Assembly: GCF_900101895.1 (NCBI RefSeq) | Contig: NZ_FMVF01000003.1 | Coordinates: 328,699 to 392,698, forward strand | Direction: 5' to 3' | DNA: 64,000 nt | From: Flavobacterium caeni | GTDB lineage: Bacteria; Bacteroidota; Bacteroidia; Flavobacteriales; Flavobacteriaceae | Shown: positions 8,672 to 17,215 of the stretch, in pieces | Layout: every line of letters starts with the position of its first letter | Numbering within the stretch: position 1 is the stretch's first letter | Notes under the pieces: generated by a model | What the model was told of the DNA's origin: nothing | Databases searched by the model: none | The model's input: only the letters and a program-made list of their open reading frames with translations | Translations under genes and position numbers: made by a program

Positions 8672-10996
8672 CTATTTCTTGGTTTTAACGTCTGTTGCGG
8701 GTTTGTGGCTTTCGGGCTTCAGCGCTTTTCGCATGCCGTCTTTTTCCCTACGTTCGGCCTGCTTGAGCTGAAAAAGCGGTGCCGCGCCTTGCATGTATTG
8801 GTTGGGGATGTCGTCGGGCTGGAAGTTCTCGTACGCCTGCGCTTCCCTTACAAAATTAGGGTTGAGCAGCAGCGGTTTGCCTAGCGCCACCAAATCGGCG
8901 CGTCCGTTGAGCAATAGGGTATTGATCTGGTCGATGTCCTGGATAAAACCGGTGGTGATGGTTGGCACGTCGACGGTATTGCGTACCAAATCCGAAAACG
9001 GCGTTTGCCACATTCGACCAATGGTTGGTTTTTGGTGCGCTACGGTATTGCCCGTCGATACATTGATGATGTCGGCGCCTGCTTCCTTAAATGCTGTGGC
9101 GATGGCAACCACTTCTTCGGGCGTGATGCCGTTCTCGGCCCAATCGGCTGCCGAAATGCGTACCGACATCGGTTTGTCGGGGTTAAAAACCTCGCGCATC
9201 GACCGAAACACATCCAGTGGAAACTTCAAACGGTTTTCGATGCTGCCACCGAATTCGTCGGTGCGTATATTGGTAAGCGGGGACAGGAACGAAGCGAGCA
9301 AAAATCCGTGGTGCGCCTGCAATTCGATCATGTCGAAGCCCGCGGCATCGGCGTTGACGGCGGCATGTATGAACTCGGCCGTGATGCGGTGCAGGTCGGA
9401 TTTGTCCATTTCCTTGGGCACGGGCATCCCTTCTCGGAAAGCGATGGCCGAAGCCGAGATCAAGTCCCAGCCTTTGCTTTCAAGCGGTATGTTGCTGCCC
9501 ACAGATGGTACGTTCACCGAACCTTTGCGGCCCGAATGTCCGAGTTGTATCCCTATTTTGGTCTTGCTGTTTTTGTGGATGTAATCGACGATACGTTTCC
9601 ACGCAACCACTTGTTCATCAGACCATATACCAGGACAACCTAAAGTGATACGTCCGGTTTTGGAAATGGCGGTCATCTCGGCGATGATGAGCCCCACGCC
9701 GCCGGTGGCACGTGCCCCGTAATGCACCAGATGCCAGTCGTTGATCAATCCGCCCTCGGCAGAATACTGGCCCATGGGTGACATCACAATCCGATTCTTG
9801 GTTTGCATACCGCGCAACTGGAAAGGCGTAAAAGCAGCCGGTGTGGCAAATTTGAAATTTCCGTTGGCCGAATTAAAGCCGGTCAACACTTTTTCTGTAA
9901 ACGATGCATCGCGCAACATCAAGTTCTCGAAAGTCACTTTCTTGGCGCGGGTCATCACGCCGAAAGCGAATTGCATGAAATCGTGGCGCATGTGGCGTTC
10001 CATATGTTCAAACCAATCGAGCGACACATTGGCCGCATGTTGGATTTGTTCGACGCGGTTACGACGCAGCTTTTCGTAGTTTTCGAATGTTTTGGTTCTA
10101 TCGGTTCCATATTGGACGACCGAATCGGCCAAACCGATCGCACATTCCATCGCCAGTTTCGTACCCGAACCGATCGAGTAGTGGGCCGTGGCCTTGGCGT
10201 CGCCGAGCAACACGATGTTGTCGTGGTGCCACTTTTGGTTGGTGATGGTAGGGAATTCGCGCCAGTGCGATTTGTTCGAAATCAGCGGATGTCCGTCGAG
10301 TTCCTCGGCAAAAATACCCGACAATTTCTCGATGGTGTCTTGCTCGTTGGTCGTCTCGAATCCGGCATTGGCCCACGTTTCGGGCGTACACTCGAAAATC
10401 CAAGTGCTCATGCCCGGTTGGTACTGGTAGGTGTGCGCGACAAAAGTACCATAAGGCGTCGAGCGGAACCAGTACGTAAAGGCATCAAGTGGGCGCGTCG
10501 ACCCCAACCAAACAAACTTGTTTTGTTGCTGTACGATATTTGTCCCGAATTGGGTCTTGAATTTCTCGCGAATGACGCTGTTGATGCCATCTGCCGCGAC
10601 GATATAATCGGAATCCTTGAATTTCGAAAGGTTGTCAACATTGGCCTCGAAATGCAGGTTAACGCCTTCTTCTATGCATCTTTGTTGCAACAACTGGAGC
10701 AACGCCTTGCGCGAGCAGCCGCAAAATCCGTTGCCCTTGATGCGTACGATTTCGCCGTCGCGCGCCACATCCAAATCGTCCCAATAAGCAAAACTGTTGC
10801 GTATCAGCTCGTATGATTTGGGATCGCGCGAAAGGAACTCGCTCAGCGTTTCGTCCGAAAAAACGACGCCAAACCCAAAACTGTCGTCGGGTTTGTTTCT
10901 TTCATAAACATTTATTTCTGCATCCGGAATAGCCTTTTTGACAAGAATTGAAAAATATAATCCACCAGGGCCACCTCCAACTACTGTTATTTTCAT
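8672..10996 (-). CDS. Bifunctional salicylyl-CoA 5-hydroxylase / 2-aminobenzoyl-CoA monooxygenase-reductase
   Basis: The protein has 774 residues in two fused enzymes. The N-terminal half is an FAD monooxygenase: GGGPGG at residues 8-13, a VVAADGINS-type motif, then LLGDAKATAHYSIGSGTK. From about residue 390 an old-yellow-enzyme-like flavin oxidoreductase follows (RIVMSPMGQYSAEGG, QLGHSGRKGS, ELQAHHGFLLASFLSP, RTDEFGGSIENR). This order is known from 2-aminobenzoyl-CoA monooxygenase/reductase and salicylyl-CoA 5-hydroxylase. The start overlaps the preceding fragment by ATGA. The first 35 or so codons are AT-rich (ATA, AGA, TTA, TCA) and differ sharply from the rest of the gene. An upstream fragment carries the same 5' end in host-like codons. 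Confidence 0.88.
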   Translation of the reverse strand: MKITVVGGGPGGLYFSILVKKAIPDAEINVYERNKPDDSFGFGVVFSDETLSEFLSRDPKSYELIRNSFAYWDDLDVARDGEIVRIKGNGFCGCSRKALLQLLQQRCIEEGVNLHFEANVDNLSKFKDSDYIVAADGINSVIREKFKTQFGTNIVQQQNKFVWLGSTRPLDAFTYWFRSTPYGTFVAHTYQYQPGMSTWIFECTPETWANAGFETTNEQDTIEKLSGIFAEELDGHPLISNKSHWREFPTITNQKWHHDNIVLLGDAKATAHYSIGSGTKLAMECAIGLADSVVQYGTDRTKTFENYEKLRRNRVEQIQHAANVSLDWFEHMERHMRHDFMQFAFGVMTRAKKVTFENLMLRDASFTEKVLTGFNSANGNFKFATPAAFTPFQLRGMQTKNRIVMSPMGQYSAEGGLINDWHLVHYGARATGGVGLIIAEMTAISKTGRITLGCPGIWSDEQVVAWKRIVDYIHKNSKTKIGIQLGHSGRKGSVNVPSVGSNIPLESKGWDLISASAIAFREGMPVPKEMDKSDLHRITAEFIHAAVNADAAGFDMIELQAHHGFLLASFLSPLTNIRTDEFGGSIENRLKFPLDVFRSMREVFNPDKPMSVRISAADWAENGITPEEVVAIATAFKEAGADIINVSTGNTVAHQKPTIGRMWQTPFSDLVRNTVDVPTITTGFIQDIDQINTLLLNGRADLVALGKPLLLNPNFVREAQAYENFQPDDIPNQYMQGAAPLFQLKQAERREKDGMRKALKPESHKPATDVKTKK

Positions 10997-11148
10997 AGGT
11001 GATTATTTTTATACCTGACAGCCGCTGGCTGTCCTCCTTTTAATTTCAAATGTTCAAAAACATCGATTTGTGCCGTCGGCACTGCTTTTTTGACCAGGAT
11101 CGAAAAATACAATCCGCCCGGGCCGCCGCCAATTACCGTAATCTTCAT
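10993..11148 (-). pseudogene. Truncated duplicate of the monooxygenase 5' end, broken by a repeat element
   Basis: This frame of 51 codons starts MKITVIGGGPGGLYFSILV and matches the first 32 residues of the intact monooxygenase just downstream with only conservative changes. After IDVFEH the homology stops and the frame reads LKLKGGQPAAVRYK, which is the 43-bp hairpin element at 11012-11054 translated. The start overlaps the flavin reductase stop as ATGA, and the end overlaps the intact gene's start as ATGA. The codons are host-like (GGC, CCG, CTG), unlike the intact copy. A stand-alone function is unlikely. The piece looks like the ancestral 5' end, left behind. Confidence 0.8.
11012..11054 (-). 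repeat. 43-bp hairpin element, copy 1
   Basis: The element has TACCT, then GACAGCC-GCT-GGCTGTC (7-bp arms, 3-nt loop), then a 21-bp tail CTCCTTTTAATTTCAAATG plus TT (plus-strand reading). A second copy with the same flanks but a different, compensated stem is at 48231. It forms the breakpoint of the truncated monooxygenase fragment. Confidence 0.8.
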
Positions 11149-11756
11149 TGTAAAGGTCGTTTGATGGAGAAAATTTCCCCGAGTTTTGCATAGTTGGCAC
11201 CCGCCAGTCTGGCAACGGGCCTGTAAGTTTCCATGTTGATCTTGAAATCGTCGAGCCAAACGCTTTCGTCAATATGAAACATGACGATTTTGCCGACGAG
11301 CAGCGTCGCACCGCCGTGTTGATGCCCGTCGAGCGTGTAATGGTGTACGAGCTCACACTCCAGATGGATCGGGCTTTCGGCCACGCGCGCGGGCTTTACT
11401 TTTACCGATGGAAGCGCAGTAAGACCGGCCAGTTCAAACTCGTCGACTTCTGGTGCCACAATGGCCGATGTCGCATTCATTTGCGCAACGTTGTGTTCGG
11501 TCGCCATGTTGACGACAAATTCACGTGTAGCCAGTACGTTGTTGAGCGTATCTTTGTTGGTGTCGTTGGTGCGCACGGTCGAAAATACGACATGCGGCGG
11601 GTCGTCGCCGACGGCGTTGAAAAACGAAAAAGGGGCGAGGTTGCGAATACCTTGGGGGCTGATGCTCGAAATCCATCCGATGGGCCGCGGAATCACGGCT
11701 CCCGTCAGTAATTTATAAATAGATTTTTGGTCGGTTTCCTGCGGATCGAATTGCAT
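11145..11756 (-). CDS. Flavin reductase-like (DIM6/NTAB) family protein
   Basis: The protein has 203 residues from the ATG at 11756; a GTG six codons upstream is an alternative. It shows the flavin-reductase-like FMN-binding split barrel: GAVIPRPIGWISSISPQG, NLAPFSFFNAV and KDTLNNVLATREFVVNMA. Members bind FMN and either supply reduced flavin or act as oxidoreductases on small substrates. It is the first gene of the minus-strand aromatic run and overlaps the next start as ATGA. Its role with the monooxygenase (reduced flavin supply or an accessory reduction) is inferred from position only. Confidence 0.82.
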   Translation of the reverse strand: MQFDPQETDQKSIYKLLTGAVIPRPIGWISSISPQGIRNLAPFSFFNAVGDDPPHVVFSTVRTNDTNKDTLNNVLATREFVVNMATEHNVAQMNATSAIVAPEVDEFELAGLTALPSVKVKPARVAESPIHLECELVHHYTLDGHQHGGATLLVGKIVMFHIDESVWLDDFKINMETYRPVARLAGANYAKLGEIFSIKRPLQ

Positions 11757-12139
11757 TGGGTTGGTTGTTTGCACAAATTAAGTGAAAATCTTGCGAAATA
11801 CATCGTTTTCGGAAAAGAAAGCCGGTCATCTGAAAAATTGGTTTTATATCGGTTGGGAGAACCGTCGTAGGATTTTTTTTCTATTTTAGTTCATTGTTGG
11901 GATAGTGTGGGTGAAATCTATGGGAAGACAGTGAATTACAGGTTTTCTGTAATGTACTTCCTTTTGAAATGTATAGCTTCGCTCTAGGGAAGGGGGCTAT
12001 GAAGGTTATCCCCAACGAAATTAAAAAATACCGCGCAAGCAGATTTTCTGTACATTTTGTTAAAGTTTAAACTGTATCGAGAAGTAGCGGATCAAGCATA
12101 CCGTGACTATCGTTAAAACCAAACCAACATTAACCCCAC
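11757..12139. other. Intergenic region between divergent aromatic operon and transporter
   Basis: The 380 bp hold no gene. They should contain both divergent promoters. I see near matches to TAnnTTTG on each side (TTAATTTG reading left near 11780, TACATTTT reading right near 12050), but no confident site and no clear operator palindrome. No regulator gene is linked to the locus in this window. Confidence 0.5.
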
Positions 12140-13609
12140 ATGAGCAAATCCACAAAAGGCATCTGGAAAGTCATTACGGCTTCGTCGATGGGCACCTTAA
12201 TAGAATGGTACGATTTCTACATCTTTGGCAGCTTGGCTGTCGTCATTTCCACTAAATTTTTTCCCGCTGACAACCCAACGGCGGCATTCCTTTCGACGCT
12301 TGCGACCTTTGCGGCGGGCTTTGTCGTCCGGCCGTTCGGCGCGTTGTTCTTTGGACGTTTGGGCGATTTGATCGGCCGCAAATACACGTTTATGGTCACG
12401 CTGGTGCTCATGGGCGGCGCGACGTTTTTGATTGGTTGCATCCCGAGTTACGAAACCATCGGGTACCTGGCGCCATTTTTGGTGCTCGTGTTGCGATTGC
12501 TCCAAGGACTTGCGCTGGGTGGCGAATACGGCGGCGCTGCAACCTATGTGGCCGAACACGCGCCCAAAAACGAAAAAGGCTATTGGACTTCTTGGATACA
12601 AACGACGGCCACGGCCGGTTTGTTCGTTTCGCTGATGGTCATCCTGGCCACGCGCAGCGTTTTGTCGGAAGAAGCTTTTGACACCTGGGGTTGGCGTGTA
12701 CCGTTCTGGGTTTCGATCCTGATGGTGTATGTGTCGTACTTGATCCGCCAAAAGATGGACGAATCGCCCGTATTCGCCAAGGCCAAATCCGAAGGAAAAA
12801 CCAGCACCAATCCGCTTAAGGAAAGTTTTGGCAACAAATACAACCTCAAATTCGTATTGCTCGCGCTGTTTGGCGCGACGATGGGGCAGGGCGTGGTTTG
12901 GTATACGGGCCAGTTTTATGCGATGAGTTTCCTCAAGACCGTCATGAACATCGATTCGTCGCAGGTCGATGGGTTGCTTGGCATCGCATTGTTGCTCGGA
13001 ACGCCGTTCTTTGTAGTGTTCGGCTGGCTCAGCGACCGCGTGGGACGAAAAAGTATCATGATGGTCGGGATGTTGCTCGCCATTTTACTGTATCGTCCGA
13101 TTTACGAAAAAATGTACCAGACGACCAACGTAGCACACAAGACAGAAATGGCAGCCAACACGGCATCTGGCGACAAAATCGAAAAACAATACACCGACGG
13201 TACGCGACTCACCGAAACCACCTTTACGCACGAGGTACACGGGGTTTACAAAACCGAAACCAAAAAAGTGTTGCTGATCAACGCGCACGACAAATGGATG
13301 CTGATTTTCCTGGTTTGGATCCAGGTCATTTTCGTGACGATGGTCTACGGACCGATTGCGGCTTTCCTGGTCGAAATGTTCCCGGTCAAGATCCGGTACA
13401 CGTCGATGTCGCTGCCGTACCACGTGGGCAACGGGATTTTTGGCGGATTGCTGCCAGCGATTTCGACCTATTTGGTGACCAACGCCCAGCAATCGGGCGA
13501 TGCGCAATTTTACCTCGAAGGACTTTGGTACCCGATCATCATTGCATCGGTGAGCTTGGTCATCGGCATGATTTACCTCGACAAAAAAATCAACACCTTA
13601 CACGACTGA
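12140..13609 (+). CDS. MFS transporter, metabolite:H+ symporter (MHS) type
   Basis: The protein has 489 residues. The start (SSMGTLIEWYDFYIFG), RPFGALFFGRLGDLIGRK, LLQGLALGGEYGGA and later GWLSDRVGRKS are the classical MHS (ShiA/KgtP/ProP-like) signatures. About 12 membrane segments are evident. Unusual is a hydrophilic insert of about 60 residues (roughly 324-383, rich in K, E and T) between two late membrane segments. It is divergent from the aromatic operon, so uptake of the aromatic acid is the natural inference. A small membrane protein gene follows after 1 bp. The exact substrate cannot be read from sequence. Confidence 0.85.
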   Translation: MSKSTKGIWKVITASSMGTLIEWYDFYIFGSLAVVISTKFFPADNPTAAFLSTLATFAAGFVVRPFGALFFGRLGDLIGRKYTFMVTLVLMGGATFLIGCIPSYETIGYLAPFLVLVLRLLQGLALGGEYGGAATYVAEHAPKNEKGYWTSWIQTTATAGLFVSLMVILATRSVLSEEAFDTWGWRVPFWVSILMVYVSYLIRQKMDESPVFAKAKSEGKTSTNPLKESFGNKYNLKFVLLALFGATMGQGVVWYTGQFYAMSFLKTVMNIDSSQVDGLLGIALLLGTPFFVVFGWLSDRVGRKSIMMVGMLLAILLYRPIYEKMYQTTNVAHKTEMAANTASGDKIEKQYTDGTRLTETTFTHEVHGVYKTETKKVLLINAHDKWMLIFLVWIQVIFVTMVYGPIAAFLVEMFPVKIRYTSMSLPYHVGNGIFGGLLPAISTYLVTNAQQSGDAQFYLEGLWYPIIIASVSLVIGMIYLDKKINTLHD

Positions 13610-13610
13610 T

Positions 13611-13835
13611 ATGGACACCCTCAAAAGACTACTCGGCATCGTTTGGATCGCGCTGGCGTTGGCCGCGGCTTATTTTTGCATCTTCGAATTCGGGCTGCCT
13701 AAATTCAAGACCGACAAGCAAGAAGATACGGTTTTCGGGATCATCATTCTATTTGTACTCACGCCGCTCATCGTTTTGGGACTGGGCGTGTTTGGGTTTT
13801 ATGCGCTTAAGGGTGAATACGATGCCGAAAAATAA
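13611..13835 (+). CDS. Small two-helix membrane protein, transporter partner
   Basis: The protein has 74 residues with two hydrophobic helices (about 5-27 and 41-66) and charged ends; no named motif is recognised. The start lies 1 bp after the MHS transporter stop, so the two are surely cotranscribed, and its stop abuts that of the convergent lipoprotein gene. The arrangement suggests a subunit or stabiliser of the transporter. That is inference. Confidence 0.75.
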   Translation: MDTLKRLLGIVWIALALAAAYFCIFEFGLPKFKTDKQEDTVFGIIILFVLTPLIVLGLGVFGFYALKGEYDAEK

Positions 13836-15092
13836 CTATAAGCTGCAGTTCCCGCCGATAATTTGCGTTGCGTTCGGATTGAAAGCATTGCTGTAAATTT
13901 GGATTTCGGCAGCAACGCCATTTTGCTGCAACAGCGGCTGTAGTCCACAAAAGTTGACCAACGAAGCATTGCTGCTGACGATCAGGCTGCCATTGACTAG
14001 GTCTAGGTTACTCAGGCCATCCAAGTTGACCAATGCATCGCAGGAAGAAATCAGTAGTCGACCGTTGAGATTGCTCAAATGACCCAGAAAATCTACATTG
14101 GTAATCCAGTGGCTGTCCAACAATTTGAATTCCCCACCGACAGATTGCAGGTTGTTGAACCCATCCACGTTCGTAACGTTCCCAAAATCCAGGTAAGCGA
14201 ATCCGCCTATGGTGGTCAGTTGTTCGAACGATTGCCAGTTCAATAAGCTATTTCCCGTGCTGACGCCAAAAGACAATTCGACCGTGGCCAGCGCGTTGAG
14301 GCAACGGAATGTTGTTGTCGTGTTAGGGATGCCGATGCTGACCGAATCGGCGTTGGTGATCAGGTTTAGGCAATCGATGCTGACCAAATTGGAATTCCAT
14401 TGGATCACTATATTTTCGACGCCCGATTCGATGTTTTGAAGCCCATCCAATGTGGTTAGACCGTCATTCCCTTCAATCGTCAGTGCGCCATTGATGGCCG
14501 TGATGCCCGACAATCCGTCGATGCTTTGTAAAGATTCATTTTGCCATACGCGAAGCCAAAAACCTACTTGCGTGACTTGTGACAGCCCGTCGACGTTTAA
14601 CAACGACTCATTTCTAGAAACATCCAACGCGCCACCAATCGAGGTCACGTGTGCAAGTCCATCGAGCTGTTGCAGCAACGGATTATCCATGATGTATACC
14701 GCCTGGGCAACCGTCGTCAATTGGGAAAGCGCATCGATGTTTTCCAATCGAAAATTGCCGATGATGGTCAGCGCGCCCTGGTCAATCGACTGCAAGTGCT
14801 CCAAGCCGTGTAGTGTCTGCAAGTGCGTGTTGTGGCGTATCGAAAGCCCATTGACGAAAGTCAGGGTGTGTAGTCCCGAAAGGTCCAAAGGCGCATTGGC
14901 GCTCGAAATGTCTAAGTCTCCTGTGATCCCGATGTATTCGTGCGCGGCAAATGCGTCAACTTCTTCTTGATTCGATAATCCTACGCTACCATAGTAAACG
15001 CTAGGATCGGTTGGAATAGGCTGGGGAACACTCGAATCGGAGGAACAGCCGAACAACAACAATAGGACTGCGACAGCAAGGTTTTTCATCAT
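13836..15092 (-). CDS. Leucine-rich / receptor L-domain-like lipoprotein
   Basis: About 418 residues. A short hydrophobic leader ends in LLLLFGC followed by SSDSS, a lipobox with the +1 cysteine. The rest consists of repeats of about 24 residues such as LDISxNxxLxxLDGLxxVTxI, characteristic of receptor L-domain/leucine-rich solenoids common in Bacteroidota surface proteins. Three in-frame ATGs (15101, 15092, 15089) compete. A TATCTTTG -7 box at 15113-15120 would put transcription start near 15106, so 15092 or 15089 is preferred. The function is unknown; likely a surface-exposed binding or adhesion protein. Confidence 0.8.
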   Translation of the reverse strand: MMKNLAVAVLLLLFGCSSDSSVPQPIPTDPSVYYGSVGLSNQEEVDAFAAHEYIGITGDLDISSANAPLDLSGLHTLTFVNGLSIRHNTHLQTLHGLEHLQSIDQGALTIIGNFRLENIDALSQLTTVAQAVYIMDNPLLQQLDGLAHVTSIGGALDVSRNESLLNVDGLSQVTQVGFWLRVWQNESLQSIDGLSGITAINGALTIEGNDGLTTLDGLQNIESGVENIVIQWNSNLVSIDCLNLITNADSVSIGIPNTTTTFRCLNALATVELSFGVSTGNSLLNWQSFEQLTTIGGFAYLDFGNVTNVDGFNNLQSVGGEFKLLDSHWITNVDFLGHLSNLNGRLLISSCDALVNLDGLSNLDLVNGSLIVSSNASLVNFCGLQPLLQQNGVAAEIQIYSNAFNPNATQIIGGNCSL

Positions 15093-15112
15093 AAGTATCA
15101 TTTGAATAGCAC

Positions 15113-15120
15113 CAAAGATA
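15113..15120 (-). promoter_or_regulatory. -7 promoter box (TATCTTTG) for the L-domain lipoprotein
   Basis: Exact match to the Bacteroidota -7 consensus TAnnTTTG, 20-odd bases before the lipoprotein start. No TTG at the expected -33 spacing. Confidence 0.4.
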
Positions 15121-15193
15121 TCAAACTGACCACAAAAAATTAAACGAAGGCGAAAAATGAAAAAATAATGCTATTCCAATTCCACCAAATCCC

Positions 15194-15201
15194 TAAATTT
15201 G
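15194..15201 (+). promoter_or_regulatory. -7 promoter box (TAAATTTG) for acetyl-CoA synthetase
   Basis: Exact match to TAnnTTTG ending 24 bp before the acs ATG, giving a short leader. It supports the start at 15226 over an in-frame codon at 15199 that would lie inside the box. No clear -33 element. Confidence 0.5.
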
Positions 15202-15225
15202 TTGGTTTACCAACCAAAAACCACC

Positions 15226-17136
15226 ATGAGCTACTACAAAATCGAAAACCTCGAGCAATATTTCAAGCATTACAACAAATCGATCCGCGAACCGCGTAAA
15301 TTTTGGGGCAAGATCGCCGAAGAAAATTTCACTTGGTACCAGCAATGGGACAAAGTGGTCGAGTTCAATATGGCCGAGGCCGACATTAAGTGGTTCATGG
15401 GCGCCAAGGTCAACATCGTCAAGAATTGCATCGACCGGCATTTGGCGCGTAGGGGCAACAAGACGGCGATTATTTTCGAGCCCAACGACCCCAAGGAACA
15501 AGCCCAGCACATCACCTATGCCGAGCTGCACCAGCGCGTCTGTAAGATGGCCAACGTGCTGCGCGACCAAGGCGTCGAAAAAGGCGACCGTGTGTGTATT
15601 TACCTTCCGATGATCCCTGAACTCGCGATTTCGGTGTTGGCGTGCGCGCGCATCGGGGCGATCCATTCGGTGGTTTTTGCAGGGTTTTCAGCATCGGCGG
15701 TGGCCACGCGCGTCAACGATTCCGACTGTAAAATGGTCGTCACGGCCGATGGCGGTTACCGCGGCAACAAAACCATCGATCTCAAAGGCATCATCGACGA
15801 GGCTTTGCAAAACTGCCCCTCGGTTAAAAAGGTGCTCGTAGCCAAACGAACCAACACAGCAGTCAACATGCAGGAAGGCCGTGACCAATGGCTCCAGCCG
15901 TTGCTCGACGAGGCGTCGGACAACAACGTGGCCGAAATCATGGACGCCGAAGATCCTTTGTTCATCCTGTACACTTCGGGCTCTACCGGAAAACCCAAGG
16001 GCATGTTGCACACCACGGCGGGCTACATGGTGTACATTGGTTATACGTTCAAGAACATTTTCAACCACGAAGAAAACGATGTGTTTTGGTGTACGGCCGA
16101 TATCGGTTGGATCACGGGCCATTCCTATATCGTTTACGGCCCGTTGCTCAACGGCGCGACGACGGTTTTGTTCGAAGGCATTCCGTCGTATCCCGATTTC
16201 GGACGCTTTTGGGATGTAATCGACAAACATAAAGTTACGCAATTCTACACCGCACCAACGGCCATCCGTGCGTTGGCCAAGGAAAACACCTCTTGGGTAG
16301 ACCACCACGATTTGTCGTCGTTAAGACTGATCGGATCGGTGGGCGAACCCATCAACGAAGAAGCATGGCACTGGTACAACGACCATGTCGGCAAAAAGAA
16401 ATGCCCAATCGTCGATACCTGGTGGCAAACCGAAACGGGCGGCGTGATGATTTCGCCGATTCCGTTCGTGACACCTACAAAGCCTACCTATGCGACATTG
16501 CCGCTGCCGGGCATCCAACCGGTTTTGATGGACGAAACCCGCACCGAGATCGAGGGCAACCAAGTGGTGGGCAGTTTGTGCATCAAATTCCCGTGGCCGT
16601 CCATTGCGCGAACCATTTGGGGCGACCACCAACGTTACAAAGACACTTATTTTTCTACGTTTCCGGGCAAATATTTTACAGGCGACGGCGCGTTGCGTGA
16701 CGAAGTCGGCTATTACCGCATCACCGGCAGGGTAGACGATGTGGTCATCGTATCGGGCCACAACCTTGGCACGGCGCCCATAGAAGATGCCATCAACGAG
16801 CATCCGGCGGTTGCCGAATCGGCCATTGTTGGGTTCCCGCACGACATCAAGGGCAATGCGTTGTACGGTTTCATCATCCTCAAGGAATATGGTGAATCGC
16901 GCGACCGCGACAACCTGCGCAACGAAATCAACCAGCACGTGTCGAGCCACATCGGGGCCATCGCCAAACTCGACAAAATCCAGTTCGTTTCGGGACTTCC
17001 GAAAACGCGCTCGGGCAAGATCATGCGCCGCATCCTGCGCAAGATAGCCGAAGGCGATTTCTCGAACTTTGGCGACACGAGCACGTTGCTCAATCCCGAA
17101 ATCGTCGAGGAAATCAAGAACGAACGGGTAGGGTAG
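15226..17136 (+). CDS. acs: Acetyl-CoA synthetase (AMP-forming)
   Basis: The protein has 636 residues, close to the usual size of Acs. The N-terminus (MSYYKIENLEQYFKHYNKSI) is followed by YTSGSTGKPKGMLHTTAGY (phosphate loop), DTWWQTETGG (adenylate binding) and SGLPKTRSGKIMRRILRKIA, in which the lysine is the catalytic and acetylation-regulated residue. Reaction: acetate + ATP + CoA to acetyl-CoA. The ATG at 15226 was chosen from the promoter position. Elsewhere acs is often linked to DUF294/CBS and DnaQ-like exonuclease genes. Here those two lie 6 kb away, beyond the polyketide cluster. Confidence 0.93.
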   Translation: MSYYKIENLEQYFKHYNKSIREPRKFWGKIAEENFTWYQQWDKVVEFNMAEADIKWFMGAKVNIVKNCIDRHLARRGNKTAIIFEPNDPKEQAQHITYAELHQRVCKMANVLRDQGVEKGDRVCIYLPMIPELAISVLACARIGAIHSVVFAGFSASAVATRVNDSDCKMVVTADGGYRGNKTIDLKGIIDEALQNCPSVKKVLVAKRTNTAVNMQEGRDQWLQPLLDEASDNNVAEIMDAEDPLFILYTSGSTGKPKGMLHTTAGYMVYIGYTFKNIFNHEENDVFWCTADIGWITGHSYIVYGPLLNGATTVLFEGIPSYPDFGRFWDVIDKHKVTQFYTAPTAIRALAKENTSWVDHHDLSSLRLIGSVGEPINEEAWHWYNDHVGKKKCPIVDTWWQTETGGVMISPIPFVTPTKPTYATLPLPGIQPVLMDETRTEIEGNQVVGSLCIKFPWPSIARTIWGDHQRYKDTYFSTFPGKYFTGDGALRDEVGYYRITGRVDDVVIVSGHNLGTAPIEDAINEHPAVAESAIVGFPHDIKGNALYGFIILKEYGESRDRDNLRNEINQHVSSHIGAIAKLDKIQFVSGLPKTRSGKIMRRILRKIAEGDFSNFGDTSTLLNPEIVEEIKNERVG

Positions 17137-17215
17137 CGGCTCCCGTATCAAATTATGTAAACTTTTGCGTTTATTTACAACACGCAGTCGGCGCGAAATG
17201 TCTATTTTCGTAGGT

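Noticed and set aside
12197..12751. Minus-strand frame of 184 codons opposite the MHS transporter
   Set aside because: Out-of-frame shadow of a clear transporter gene; no start context and low-complexity composition.
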